Of a stretch of 64,000 bases of DNA, positions 46,765 to 53,759 are shown in pieces (position 1 is the first letter of the stretch; each line of letters opens with the position of its first letter). The notes under the pieces were generated by a model. The model was given only the letters and a program-made list of their open reading frames with translations, was not told the origin of the DNA and did no database searches. The stretch is from Thiodiazotropha sp040506195. Its GTDB lineage: Bacteria > Pseudomonadota > Gammaproteobacteria > Chromatiales > Chromatiaceae. The stretch spans positions 1 to 64,000 of the forward strand of contig JBEVXH010000001.1 in the NCBI GenBank assembly GCA_040506195.1. The letters are read 5' to 3'. The position numbers and the translations under genes are program-made.

Positions 46765-46780
46765 TGCAAACCACGCGCCA
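46765..46780 (-). promoter_or_regulatory. Sigma-54 promoter of the hup/hyp cluster
   Basis: Read on the minus strand: TGGCGCGTGGTTTGCA. It agrees with the TGGCACGNNNNTTGCW consensus at all defined positions but one (A to G), with exact GG-GC spacing. The predicted start lies about 25 nt before the hupD ATG. HoxA, a sigma-54 activator encoded downstream in the same run, is the obvious candidate regulator. Confidence 0.75.
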
Positions 46781-47205
46781 AACTCAACCGCATGGATTAC
46801 CTATTGTTTTCATTGAGAATTTACAGGATGTAGAGGTGATACGGCCTACAGCAATGGATAGTTGCTTATCAGTTTAGATGACTTTTGAAATATAACTATC
46901 CAATCTTCAGGTCCAACAAACTGAAGTTAGTGTATATTTACACAGATTAATGAGGGAAATCTGCCAATCCCCCCATAGATAGGTAAGCAGCTTTACACAT
47001 CACAGACACCCGTTTGGTGTTTGGGATTCGACTGCGCCGGTTCGATATAACCCCGGACCGTAACAGAATTTCGCTGGAAATTAAGGTGATTTCTTTCAGA
47101 ATGCCTCATAATTTGGCAGAGTTGTTGATGCATTTAAACAAATTTGTGGAAAGAGCATCGGTTAACAGGCCCTAGCACAAAAAATCATGCAATAGAGAGA
47201 ACAAT
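46781..47205. other. Gap between hup promoter and hemerythrin gene
   Basis: No gene or RNA seen. It presumably holds the activator-binding sites of the hup promoter. At 47161-47175 lies GTTAACAGGCCCTAG, the right half of the palindrome family. Confidence 0.5.
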
Positions 47206-47613
47206 ATGCCGATCGTTACGTGGAGCGAAGAATTCAGTGTCAACGTCAGAATAATAGACGACCAACATCAGGAAATGCTCAATATCGTCAATAGCCTCCA
47301 CACCGCTGTGGAAAAGTGTGCTGCTAAAGAGATTTTGCATAAACTGCTGGTTGAGCTGTATGAACACACGCAAACTCACTTCTCCACCGAAGATGAGTTG
47401 ATGAAAAAGCATAACTATCCGGAGTATAAGACGCATCTACACGAGCACCATGTATTACTACAGCATCTAAATAATCTGGTTGCGGGTGTCACGGGCGGAA
47501 AAAGCCCGACCTTTCGCTCTGATTACGATGTCTCATCAGACTGGGTGCTTATCCACATTTTCAAAAGTGATAAAGAACTCGGCACCTTTCTCAATGCACA
47601 AGGCGTCTACTGA
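47206..47613 (+). CDS. Bacteriohemerythrin
   Basis: 135-residue O2-binding diiron four-helix protein. Ligands are visible in order: DDQHQEM, HTQTHFSTEDELM, HLHEHHVLL and HIFKSDKELG. It has no extra domains or signal peptide, so it is a free cytoplasmic carrier or O2 buffer. It may serve oxygen-sensitive enzymes nearby, but position alone does not show this. Confidence 0.95.
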   Translation: MPIVTWSEEFSVNVRIIDDQHQEMLNIVNSLHTAVEKCAAKEILHKLLVELYEHTQTHFSTEDELMKKHNYPEYKTHLHEHHVLLQHLNNLVAGVTGGKSPTFRSDYDVSSDWVLIHIFKSDKELGTFLNAQGVY

Positions 47614-47736
47614 ATATACCGGATGGTTCCACGACGGGACGATCGCTCGTCATGACCCGGAACATCAGCCTGAAACCAAAATATACACTTGGCATATCGG
47701 CGGCTTTTGAATCCGATCCGGGATCAAGCGGAAACT

Positions 47737-47766
47737 AAAAAGGCGGGAGAGCAACGCTCTCCCGCC
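47737..47766 (-). terminator. Intrinsic terminator of pqqA
   Basis: A perfect 11-bp GC-rich stem (GGCGGGAGAGC and complement) with a 3-base loop. On the minus strand it is followed by TTTTTAG, so it ends minus-strand transcripts, i.e. the short pqqA message 27 bp away. Confidence 0.85.
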
Positions 47767-47792
47767 CCATCATCTTCTACGCAAGACCGAAG

Positions 47793-47870
47793 TTATCGTA
47801 CGTTCACATACAGATTGATTTCGAATCCAAATCGCATGTTTTGATACATCGGTTTTGACCATTTATGCAT
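47793..47870 (-). CDS. pqqA: PqqA, precursor peptide of the cofactor PQQ
   Basis: A 25-codon gene. The peptide reads MHKWSKPMYQNM and then RFGFEINLYVNVR, a close match to the PqqA pattern W(T/S)KP...GFE(V)...Y. Glu17 and Tyr21 form the invariant E-x3-Y pair that PqqE cross-links to build PQQ. A TAGGAG ribosome-binding site lies upstream and an intrinsic terminator 27 bp downstream, so it looks monocistronic. pqqB-E are not next to it. It fits the PQQ-dependent dehydrogenase at the right end of the window. Confidence 0.85.
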   Translation of the reverse strand: MHKWSKPMYQNMRFGFEINLYVNVR

Positions 47871-48211
47871 CGTTGTTCTCACTCCTATCTGTTTTTTGAG
47901 GTTTATGAAAGTGTCACCCTGAATACCACTGAGGCAACTATGATCGACTATCAAGATACATACCAACTAAACACCCGCAACATCCAACCACAATTTCTAC
48001 AGTGATTTACCTATAAATACCTAAATTACAGATATATATATCTGTGGTTATCGTCTATTCCAGAAAAACCGTCGAAGCGACACCGGCCTATATGTGCAGT
48101 TTCTGAACAGAAACGCGTGAAATCTGTACACTCAGGGAATCAATATCGATTTTCCGCCGTTGAGCGCATATCCGACAGTAGTCGTTCGGATCTCGCATCT
48201 GTCATAACTGC
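47871..48211. promoter_or_regulatory. AT-rich gap upstream of pqqA with an 18-bp palindrome
   Basis: ACAGATATATATATCTGT at 48028-48045 is a perfect palindrome and a possible operator. The region must contain the pqqA promoter; no single -35/-10 pair stands out. No gene was found here. Confidence 0.35.
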
Positions 48212-48961
48212 TCACCGGCTTGACGACCCCATGCCCGCAGGTGGCTCCATGTGCCTAGGTACCCCTTTGGTATCGAGAGAGAGTATCCACTCTATCAGCT
48301 TGACACCATCCTCTCTTTTCAAGGCCACATTTGGTGGCATATAGAGCATATTGACGTTTTGCCATATTTTCTGGTTACCCTGGGTACCCTGCAGTATTGA
48401 TTCCAGCAATCTGTCCTTATTGCCCGGTCGATCCTGATAGAGCGCGGCCACCTCTCTGAATGATGGCGCGAGAGGTATAACGCGCGACACTTTGAGCGGA
48501 TCTATCAGATGACAGATTGTACAACCGCTTACGGTGGAGAGCGCAAGCATTCTGTCGTGATGCATAAGCCTCTCCGCCACTTGTGGATCAATATCCAACT
48601 CAAGTATCCAGTGAACGAGCGAGGATGCATCTTCTCGCGTGACATTCACATTCGGCGGCATGAACCGCATCCCGATCTCACCCTCCCAGACCTGATCCTG
48701 ATAGACCGTGCCATGCAGCACCCGATCCAGCAAACGGCTGAATGCATCTTTTTCACCTCTGTAGCGTAACGCGATCTCCTGATAACTCGGCGCGAGCGGC
48801 AGTTCATCGCTACCTGCGTCAGGCGCTATCTTGTGACAGATAAAACAACCGGAAGCATTGGCCAGAGCCAACATTTGCTGATCCTTTGCATGCGCGGCAG
48901 GAACTGCAAAAAGCACTACGACCGTAAATAGTGTGGCTAAAGAGAACTTCAACCTTGCCAT
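48212..48961 (-). CDS. Periplasmic diheme cytochrome c
   Basis: Predicted 249-residue electron carrier made of two similar ~105-residue halves. Each half has a heme site (CFICH; CTICH), a PLAPS(Y/F)xE(I/V)A motif and a methionine ligand in an M(R/L)(F/Y)MPPN segment, so the protein arose by duplication of a c551-type domain. The N-terminal signal peptide ends AHA. I use the ATG giving MARLKFSLATLF. The redox partner is unknown. Confidence 0.9.
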   Translation of the reverse strand: MARLKFSLATLFTVVVLFAVPAAHAKDQQMLALANASGCFICHKIAPDAGSDELPLAPSYQEIALRYRGEKDAFSRLLDRVLHGTVYQDQVWEGEIGMRFMPPNVNVTREDASSLVHWILELDIDPQVAERLMHHDRMLALSTVSGCTICHLIDPLKVSRVIPLAPSFREVAALYQDRPGNKDRLLESILQGTQGNQKIWQNVNMLYMPPNVALKREDGVKLIEWILSLDTKGVPRHMEPPAGMGSSSR

Positions 48962-49228
48962 TGTTCGAATCTCCCCTGGTTGGTATGACACCGATAGCAA
49001 ATGAATTTGAATGAGTTAAGTAATAGCAACATTTGTGCCTGCTCTCTATAGTCATCGACATACAAGGCATCGGCTGAAAAGCCAACAGCGACGACGGATC
49101 CCACATCCACCGAGGCCTCACAACCACGATTGTTCAATAAATGTCGCCAATGCTCAATATATGAACACCTTTATCAGCCACAAACATGTGGCAATTGACG
49201 GTGAGTGACATGGTTGTAATACACGGAG

Positions 49229-50038
49229 ATGGCACGGAGCATGCTTTTCATCTATACAACATGGAGCAGGATTCCATTCAACAGCGAGTACCTTGAAGTG
49301 CGACATGCCAAAACACCCTATACTTTAGTATTACAATGGCTACTGTTATTCGGCATCTTGTCGTTCATCAGTTGGCTGTTGTGGGATCAAGGTCTGCTGC
49401 AATCCGCTTTGCTGTCAGATCCCAGCCACATCACACTGATCATCCTGCTGCTCTTTGTACTGGCTACCACTCATTGTGCTGCAAGGGCGCTGTTTTTATC
49501 GTGTGAAAACAGTGCACTCAACCGGATCATTCGGTTCACGACCGCGAATCCACCCGGCCCAGGCAGCAATCGTTGGTGGATAGATAACAAGCTACCCGTA
49601 AAAGATTCTCTCTCTGGTCAGTTTATTGCCGGGATAGCCGCAATGCGCGGTTCGTTGCAAGCGCATCGACCAAACCAGGATAGCCACCTGCTGGCGCAGG
49701 TGATGGCAGAGCATATGAGAGGTCAGCACGAAGTTGGCTGGTTCATCTGCGGACTGCTCGTAAAACTCGGCCTGCTCGGTACCGTGATAGGATTTGTCAT
49801 GATGCTGGCGCCAGTGGCCGAATTGAAATCATTCGACCTGTCCGACATACAGGGCCTTCTGCAACGGATGACGACCGGCATGGGGGTGGCTCTGAACACC
49901 ACCCTGATGGGGCTCAGCTGCAGCATGTTGCTCGGGATGCAGTACCTGATGCTGGATCGAGCCGCCGATCGCCTGGTGGCAGAGGCGGTGGAGTTCAGCG
50001 AAACAAGCTTGCTCAAAGCGGCTGACAAGGAACAGTGA
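49229..50038 (+). CDS. MotA/TolQ/ExbB-type ion-channel subunit of an unknown membrane complex
   Basis: 269-residue membrane protein. Hydrophobic helices lie at about 33-55 and 65-88, and two more at ~170-195 and ~225-250 form the channel core (KLGLLGTVIGFVMMLAP, then TTGMGVALNTTLMGLSCSML), which is the MotA/TolQ/ExbB signature. A cytoplasmic domain with RGSLQAHRPNQDSHLL sits between. It is not close to TolQ, ExbB or MotA by context: no tolR, tonB, pal or flagellar genes are near. It begins a four-gene operon. The start may be 12 bp further down (MLFIYT). Confidence 0.88.
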   Translation: MARSMLFIYTTWSRIPFNSEYLEVRHAKTPYTLVLQWLLLFGILSFISWLLWDQGLLQSALLSDPSHITLIILLLFVLATTHCAARALFLSCENSALNRIIRFTTANPPGPGSNRWWIDNKLPVKDSLSGQFIAGIAAMRGSLQAHRPNQDSHLLAQVMAEHMRGQHEVGWFICGLLVKLGLLGTVIGFVMMLAPVAELKSFDLSDIQGLLQRMTTGMGVALNTTLMGLSCSMLLGMQYLMLDRAADRLVAEAVEFSETSLLKAADKEQ

Positions 50039-50042
50039 TTCA

Positions 50043-50651
50043 GTGGCGATGTTTCGCAAAAGCCGTCAGTTCGATGCGGACCCATTTACCGATCTGCTGT
50101 TCAACGCTCTGCTTGCATTCACCTTTCTTTTTCTTGTCGCCTTGATGTTTTTAAATCCGCCGGCCAAGACCGGCACCATCAATCCCAAGGCCGACTTTCT
50201 GATCTCGGTAACCTGGACCGATAACAGTCCGGACGATATCGACACCTGGGTTGAGGGGCCAAACGGTGATCTGGTCTGGTTCAAGAATCCCCAGGCCGGT
50301 CTTATGCACCTGGATAGAGACGACCGAGGGATGGCCAATGATACGCTGCTGATTGACGGTAAAACGATAATCAACCCCCTCAACCAGGAGATAGTGACCA
50401 TACGCGGCCGTCCACCCGGGGAGTATGTCATCAATATTCACTACTACAACAGCAAATCCCTGCAGCCTGTTCCGGTAACCGTCTATCTTGCTGAGGTCAA
50501 TCCCGCGCTTAAGGTTTTGCACTACGCAACCCTGATACTTGAACGGCTCGGCGAAGAGAAGACTGCGATACGCTTCACTATCGGCACCGACGGTCAAGTC
50601 AGCAATATCAACACCCTAGAAAAATCGATTATCCAGGTAGGTAAGATATGA
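50043..50651 (+). CDS. ExbD/MotB-like channel partner with a periplasmic beta-sandwich domain
   Basis: 202-residue single-span protein. A short cytoplasmic tail leads into FTDLLFNALLAFTFLFL, with Asp17 placed like the ion-carrying aspartate of MotB/ExbD/TolR. The periplasmic part is not a peptidoglycan-binding OmpA domain. It reads ISVTWTDNSPDDIDTWVEGP...NGDLVWF...PPGEYVINIHYYN, like DUF2135/YfaP-type beta-sandwiches. The start is GTG (or ATG two codons on). It lies 4 bp after the channel gene and overlaps the next gene as ATGA. Confidence 0.85.
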   Translation: MAMFRKSRQFDADPFTDLLFNALLAFTFLFLVALMFLNPPAKTGTINPKADFLISVTWTDNSPDDIDTWVEGPNGDLVWFKNPQAGLMHLDRDDRGMANDTLLIDGKTIINPLNQEIVTIRGRPPGEYVINIHYYNSKSLQPVPVTVYLAEVNPALKVLHYATLILERLGEEKTAIRFTIGTDGQVSNINTLEKSIIQVGKI

Positions 50652-51163
50652 GTGAATCGGTACTATTGATACTGCTCGCTTACGTTGCATTGGCCGCGCT
50701 TGTGGCCGCGGCGCTGATTGCAAGCAGTTTCCACACCCTGATAAGACTGTTTATCGTCGTATTTGCAACGGCACTCTATTTCGTCAGTTATCAGGCATGG
50801 CAATCAGTGCAAGGCTGGCCTGCATGGATTGAGGTTCCGGAACGGTTTCTGCTGCATGCATCGGTGGTTGATGAACCCGATAAAACGACAGGATCGCCCG
50901 GAACCATCACCATCTGGGCCACCGACCTCAGCAGTGGTGAGCCGGCGCATGACCCGCGTGCCTACAAGCTGGAGTACAGCAAGGCACTTCACACCGATCT
51001 GGAGGAAGCTCTGCGTAATATGCGCAACGGCATTATGCAACTTGGCAGAAGAGCCGCAGTCACAGAGAAACCGGGACAACCACTCGACTTCACCCGTATG
51101 GGTAAACAGCGGGAGAAGATTGAAATCTATTCCCTTCCCGATCCGGCGCTACCGGAAAAATGA
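50648..51163 (+). CDS. Two-span membrane protein of the MotA/ExbD-like operon
   Basis: 171-residue protein with two N-terminal membrane helices (about 5-27 and 30-50) and a ~115-residue periplasmic or cytoplasmic tail holding HASVVDEPD and WATDLSSGEPAHDPRAYKL. I do not recognise the family. Translation is coupled to both neighbours by ATGA overlaps, so it is probably a fixed subunit of the same complex. Confidence 0.82.
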   Translation: MSESVLLILLAYVALAALVAAALIASSFHTLIRLFIVVFATALYFVSYQAWQSVQGWPAWIEVPERFLLHASVVDEPDKTTGSPGTITIWATDLSSGEPAHDPRAYKLEYSKALHTDLEEALRNMRNGIMQLGRRAAVTEKPGQPLDFTRMGKQREKIEIYSLPDPALPEK

Positions 51164-51861
51164 GATACATCCCCGTTCTTGGCCTGTTCGTTCTGGCTCT
51201 TCAATCCTGCTCGAATCAATCGCTGGACAGCTCGAGCTATTTCCCCTTGCAGGAGGGACTGCAATGGGACTATCTGGTTACCACCAGCGTCGGGAACTCG
51301 GTCCGACACTCCGATTTTTCCATCCGCATGGGAGAGCGGGAGTCGATCAACAGTCTACCCCATGCAGTACGCATTACCAGTGACGGCACCCGCTATTACA
51401 TAACCGAGAACAGCGGCGGCATCTACCGCACTGCAAAGCGCACCTTGATCGAAAGTAAACCTGCTATCGGTAACTCACCCCATTGGGTACTCAAATATCC
51501 ACTCAGGAACGGTACTCAATGGAGCAATCCCACATACCCGTTCGTACTGCGTCGCATCTATCCCTATGAAGAGGGTCTGACCCGCGGGACGAATCTTAAG
51601 ATGACCTTCCAGATCATGGCCGATGATGAAACGGTGGTGGTACCTGCCGGCCGTTTCGACAATTGTATCCGGGTTCAAGGCGAGGCAAATCTCACCCTCT
51701 ACGCAGACGCCCGCAGCGGATACGAGGAGATACTGATCAACACCACCGAATGGTACGCACCCGGTGTTGGCCTGGTGAAGTTGCTACGGGAAGAGCCTTT
51801 ATCGAATGATGTGTTTGCCGGTGGCGAGGTGGTTTACGAATTGAAATCTATGCGGCACTGA
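51160..51861 (+). CDS. Lipoprotein of the MotA/ExbD-like operon
   Basis: 233-residue predicted lipoprotein: signal segment ending ALQSC with Cys17 (Gln at -2 is unusual for a lipobox). The remainder looks all-beta (YFPLQEGLQWDYLVTTSVG, YPLRNGTQW, VPAGRFDNCIRVQGE, EWYAPGVGLVKLLRE), a pattern seen in uncharacterised outer-membrane lipoproteins. As the last gene of the operon it may be the outer-membrane end of the complex. No function is assigned. Confidence 0.83.
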   Translation: MRYIPVLGLFVLALQSCSNQSLDSSSYFPLQEGLQWDYLVTTSVGNSVRHSDFSIRMGERESINSLPHAVRITSDGTRYYITENSGGIYRTAKRTLIESKPAIGNSPHWVLKYPLRNGTQWSNPTYPFVLRRIYPYEEGLTRGTNLKMTFQIMADDETVVVPAGRFDNCIRVQGEANLTLYADARSGYEEILINTTEWYAPGVGLVKLLREEPLSNDVFAGGEVVYELKSMRH

Positions 51862-51863
51862 AT

Positions 51864-51904
51864 CAAGGGCTGCTGAAAAAAAAGCGATTCAGCATTAGCC
51901 CTTG
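51864..51904. terminator. Bidirectional terminator between convergent operons
   Basis: CAAGGGCT/AGCCCTTG and the inner GCTGAA/TTCAGC arms form a long hairpin with an A-rich loop. It lies between the lipoprotein gene (plus) and the DsrE-like gene (minus). Confidence 0.6.
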
Positions 51905-51921
51905 TCACCGGAAGTTTCCGG

Positions 51922-52440
51922 CTAAAAGATGGGCACCAGCTTATGTCCCTGTGTCTGCCAGCCGATGAGCGAGATGAAGCCATCCCCCACCACATCCATT
52001 TCCGGCAGAATAGTAGCGTTGTCCACCTCGAAGACACGGTTGGCGATGGCACAGACCTCCATCCGCACCCCTTTTGCCTTCAGGGCCTTGGCAGTATCTG
52101 CAATTGAATCAAGCTGCTTGCCAAATTCCATGGCCAGGACGTCATCAGGTTCGGTTGAAAGATAACGCACCGTTTCACCGATGAAGACCAGTACCATGTT
52201 GGGTTTCACGCCCTGTCTCACCAGACCCTCATGGGTTCCGCGGATGATGTCGAGATAGAATGCTGTCTTCTGGGGATTGGTGAAATCGATAAGAAAGACA
52301 CTGCGGGTCTCCTTCACCCCATTCAGCGCCATCGCATCGTTGATCTTTTCCGCTGCATTGGCCGAGCCCATGGTGAACAGTAGGAGCCCCATCAGCAAAC
52401 CCCGCCAGCCTCTTTTTTGTATCGACTTATCTTTCATCAT
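51922..52440 (-). CDS. Exported DsrE-family protein
   Basis: About 172-residue periplasmic protein. A signal peptide (GLLMGLLLFTMGSANAAE) is followed by a DsrE/DsrF-like alpha/beta domain with a single cysteine in VRMEVCAIANRVF, a possible sulfur carrier. I choose the ATG giving MMKDKSIQKR; the open frame reaches 36 bp further upstream. It ends the mto operon, whose enzyme releases sulfide, so a sulfur-handling role is plausible but inferred. Confidence 0.85.
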   Translation of the reverse strand: MMKDKSIQKRGWRGLLMGLLLFTMGSANAAEKINDAMALNGVKETRSVFLIDFTNPQKTAFYLDIIRGTHEGLVRQGVKPNMVLVFIGETVRYLSTEPDDVLAMEFGKQLDSIADTAKALKAKGVRMEVCAIANRVFEVDNATILPEMDVVGDGFISLIGWQTQGHKLVPIF

Positions 52441-52507
52441 ATGCACCTGTGATTTGATCGAAATGAACTCTGACACTGCTTAGCCGGAGACTGGAATCCA
52501 CCAAAAA

Positions 52508-53200
52508 TCAGTCAAGCTTTCTTGATTCCGGCTGCAGGGTCTGCAGCTGATGCAGCAGCGCCGCAGCATCCCACTCCCGCTCGCCGACTGCCCGGTAGAC
52601 GATTTCACCTCGACGATTCAGCACCAAGGTCGTCGGCAATCCCCGAACCTGCCAGCGCTGACTGATCAGTCCCCGGTGATCCAGCAACACGGGAAAATCG
52701 ATGGGGAAGTCATTCAGGAATTCCTTGACCGCCTCCGTATCATCTCCCAGGTTGATCGCCAGCATGGCGACCCCTTTGGGCTTCAACGCTGTCCAGGCCC
52801 GGTTCATCGACGGCAGCTCGCGACGGCAGGGCACACACCAGCTGGCCCAGAAATTGACTATCAACACCCTGCCCCTGTAATCAGGAAGTTGATGGTTTCT
52901 CCCTTCCAGATCCTGCAGGCGGAAAGTAGGCGCTGGTAGCGGCCTGACTGCGGCAAGCAAACCCTCAGCGGCCGATGCCTTCAATGCGACTGACATGAAT
53001 AGCGCAAACAGGATCGACCAGGTTAAACCGGTCAGACTGTACCCGAGGTAGCTGAAAGGACTCGTAACCTGTGCAGCTTGCCCACAGCCATCGACCGGCC
53101 AACCCGTATGGCCGAACCGGGATAAAGAATAGAATGAATGTTCATTTCTGTCAACCATTTCTCCCTGCGTTTTTCTGGCCCGGAGAATCATATCAGCCAC
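52508..53200 (-). CDS. TlpA-family thioredoxin-like protein (start uncertain)
   Basis: Thiol-disulfide protein with the active site WASWCVPCRRE and family motifs (RVLIVNFWASWC, GLPTTLVLNRRG). A membrane/signal segment (LTWSILFALFMSVALKASA) precedes the domain. The frame is open back to a GTG overlapping the SCO1 stop, but the first ~50 residues look non-coding, and a TetR-type promoter lies inside them; a transcript from there would need a start at or after 53119. An ATG at 52996 is the only clear candidate. It likely reduces cysteines of SCO or cytochrome partners. Confidence 0.8.
   Translation of the reverse strand: MADMILRARKTQGEMVDRNEHSFYSLSRFGHTGWPVDGCGQAAQVTSPFSYLGYSLTGLTWSILFALFMSVALKASAAEGLLAAVRPLPAPTFRLQDLEGRNHQLPDYRGRVLIVNFWASWCVPCRRELPSMNRAWTALKPKGVAMLAINLGDDTEAVKEFLNDFPIDFPVLLDHRGLISQRWQVRGLPTTLVLNRRGEIVYRAVGEREWDAAALLHQLQTLQPESRKLD
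53126..53154 (-). promoter_or_regulatory. Promoter with TetR-type operator in the spacer (internal, before tlpA)
   Basis: Minus strand: TTGACA, 17 bp, TATTCT. The whole spacer is the dyad-bearing sequence GAAATGAACATTCATTC, nearly the same as in the mtoX promoter. The core AATGAA-NN-TTCATT is symmetric. Binding there would block RNA polymerase directly. Confidence 0.7.
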
Positions 53201-53759
53201 TTTCAGCCAATAATCCTCGTACCAGATTGAGAATATGCTTCGGCGGCATACCGTAGGGCACTACCGCGGTGAGCTTTCCCTGACCGTCAATCAGGTAGAG
53301 GTTGGCCGAATGGTCGATGCTATAGCCGCCATCCTCTCTTTCGTGTCTTTTGAAATTGACTCGGTATTGCCGGGCCACCTGCGCCACTTCGTCTTCGCTT
53401 CCGGTCAGCCCGACCAACCCTTTATTGAAATAGTGGACATAGTCCCGCATCACTTCGGGGGAGTCGCGCCCGGGATCCAGGGATACGAACAGCCCCTGCA
53501 CCCGATCCCCCTGGTCATCCAGCTCATTGAGTACCGCAGCCACATTCGCCAGCTCGGTGGGACAGATATCGGGGCAGTAGGTGTAGCCGAAGAAGAGCAG
53601 CACCAGTTTGCCCTGCAGCTGGCGCAGTTCAAAGGGATTGTTGTTATGATCGGTCAGACTGAATTCGCCACCCAGCTCCTCGGTGCTGGACCAGGCCACC
53701 GTGACCGAGAATGTGCTGAAGATCAGTAGAAACAGCAAGTGTTTAGCGGGTATCACCAT
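53193..53759 (-). CDS. SCO1/SenC copper chaperone
   Basis: 188-residue exported protein with the copper motif CPDIC in FGYTYCPDICPTELANV and the distal histidine in YSIDHSANLYLID. Signal or anchor at the N terminus (LLFLLIFSTFSVTVAW). SCO proteins are typically encoded next to bacterial methanethiol oxidase, where copper delivery to the enzyme is proposed. It directly abuts the upstream fusion gene with no gap. Confidence 0.93.
   Translation of the reverse strand: MVIPAKHLLFLLIFSTFSVTVAWSSTEELGGEFSLTDHNNNPFELRQLQGKLVLLFFGYTYCPDICPTELANVAAVLNELDDQGDRVQGLFVSLDPGRDSPEVMRDYVHYFNKGLVGLTGSEDEVAQVARQYRVNFKRHEREDGGYSIDHSANLYLIDGQGKLTAVVPYGMPPKHILNLVRGLLAESG

Noticed and set aside
47000..47100. tRNA- or tmRNA-like GGTTCGA segment before the hemerythrin gene
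   Set aside because: No acceptor stem, anticodon arm or tmRNA body could be built around it.
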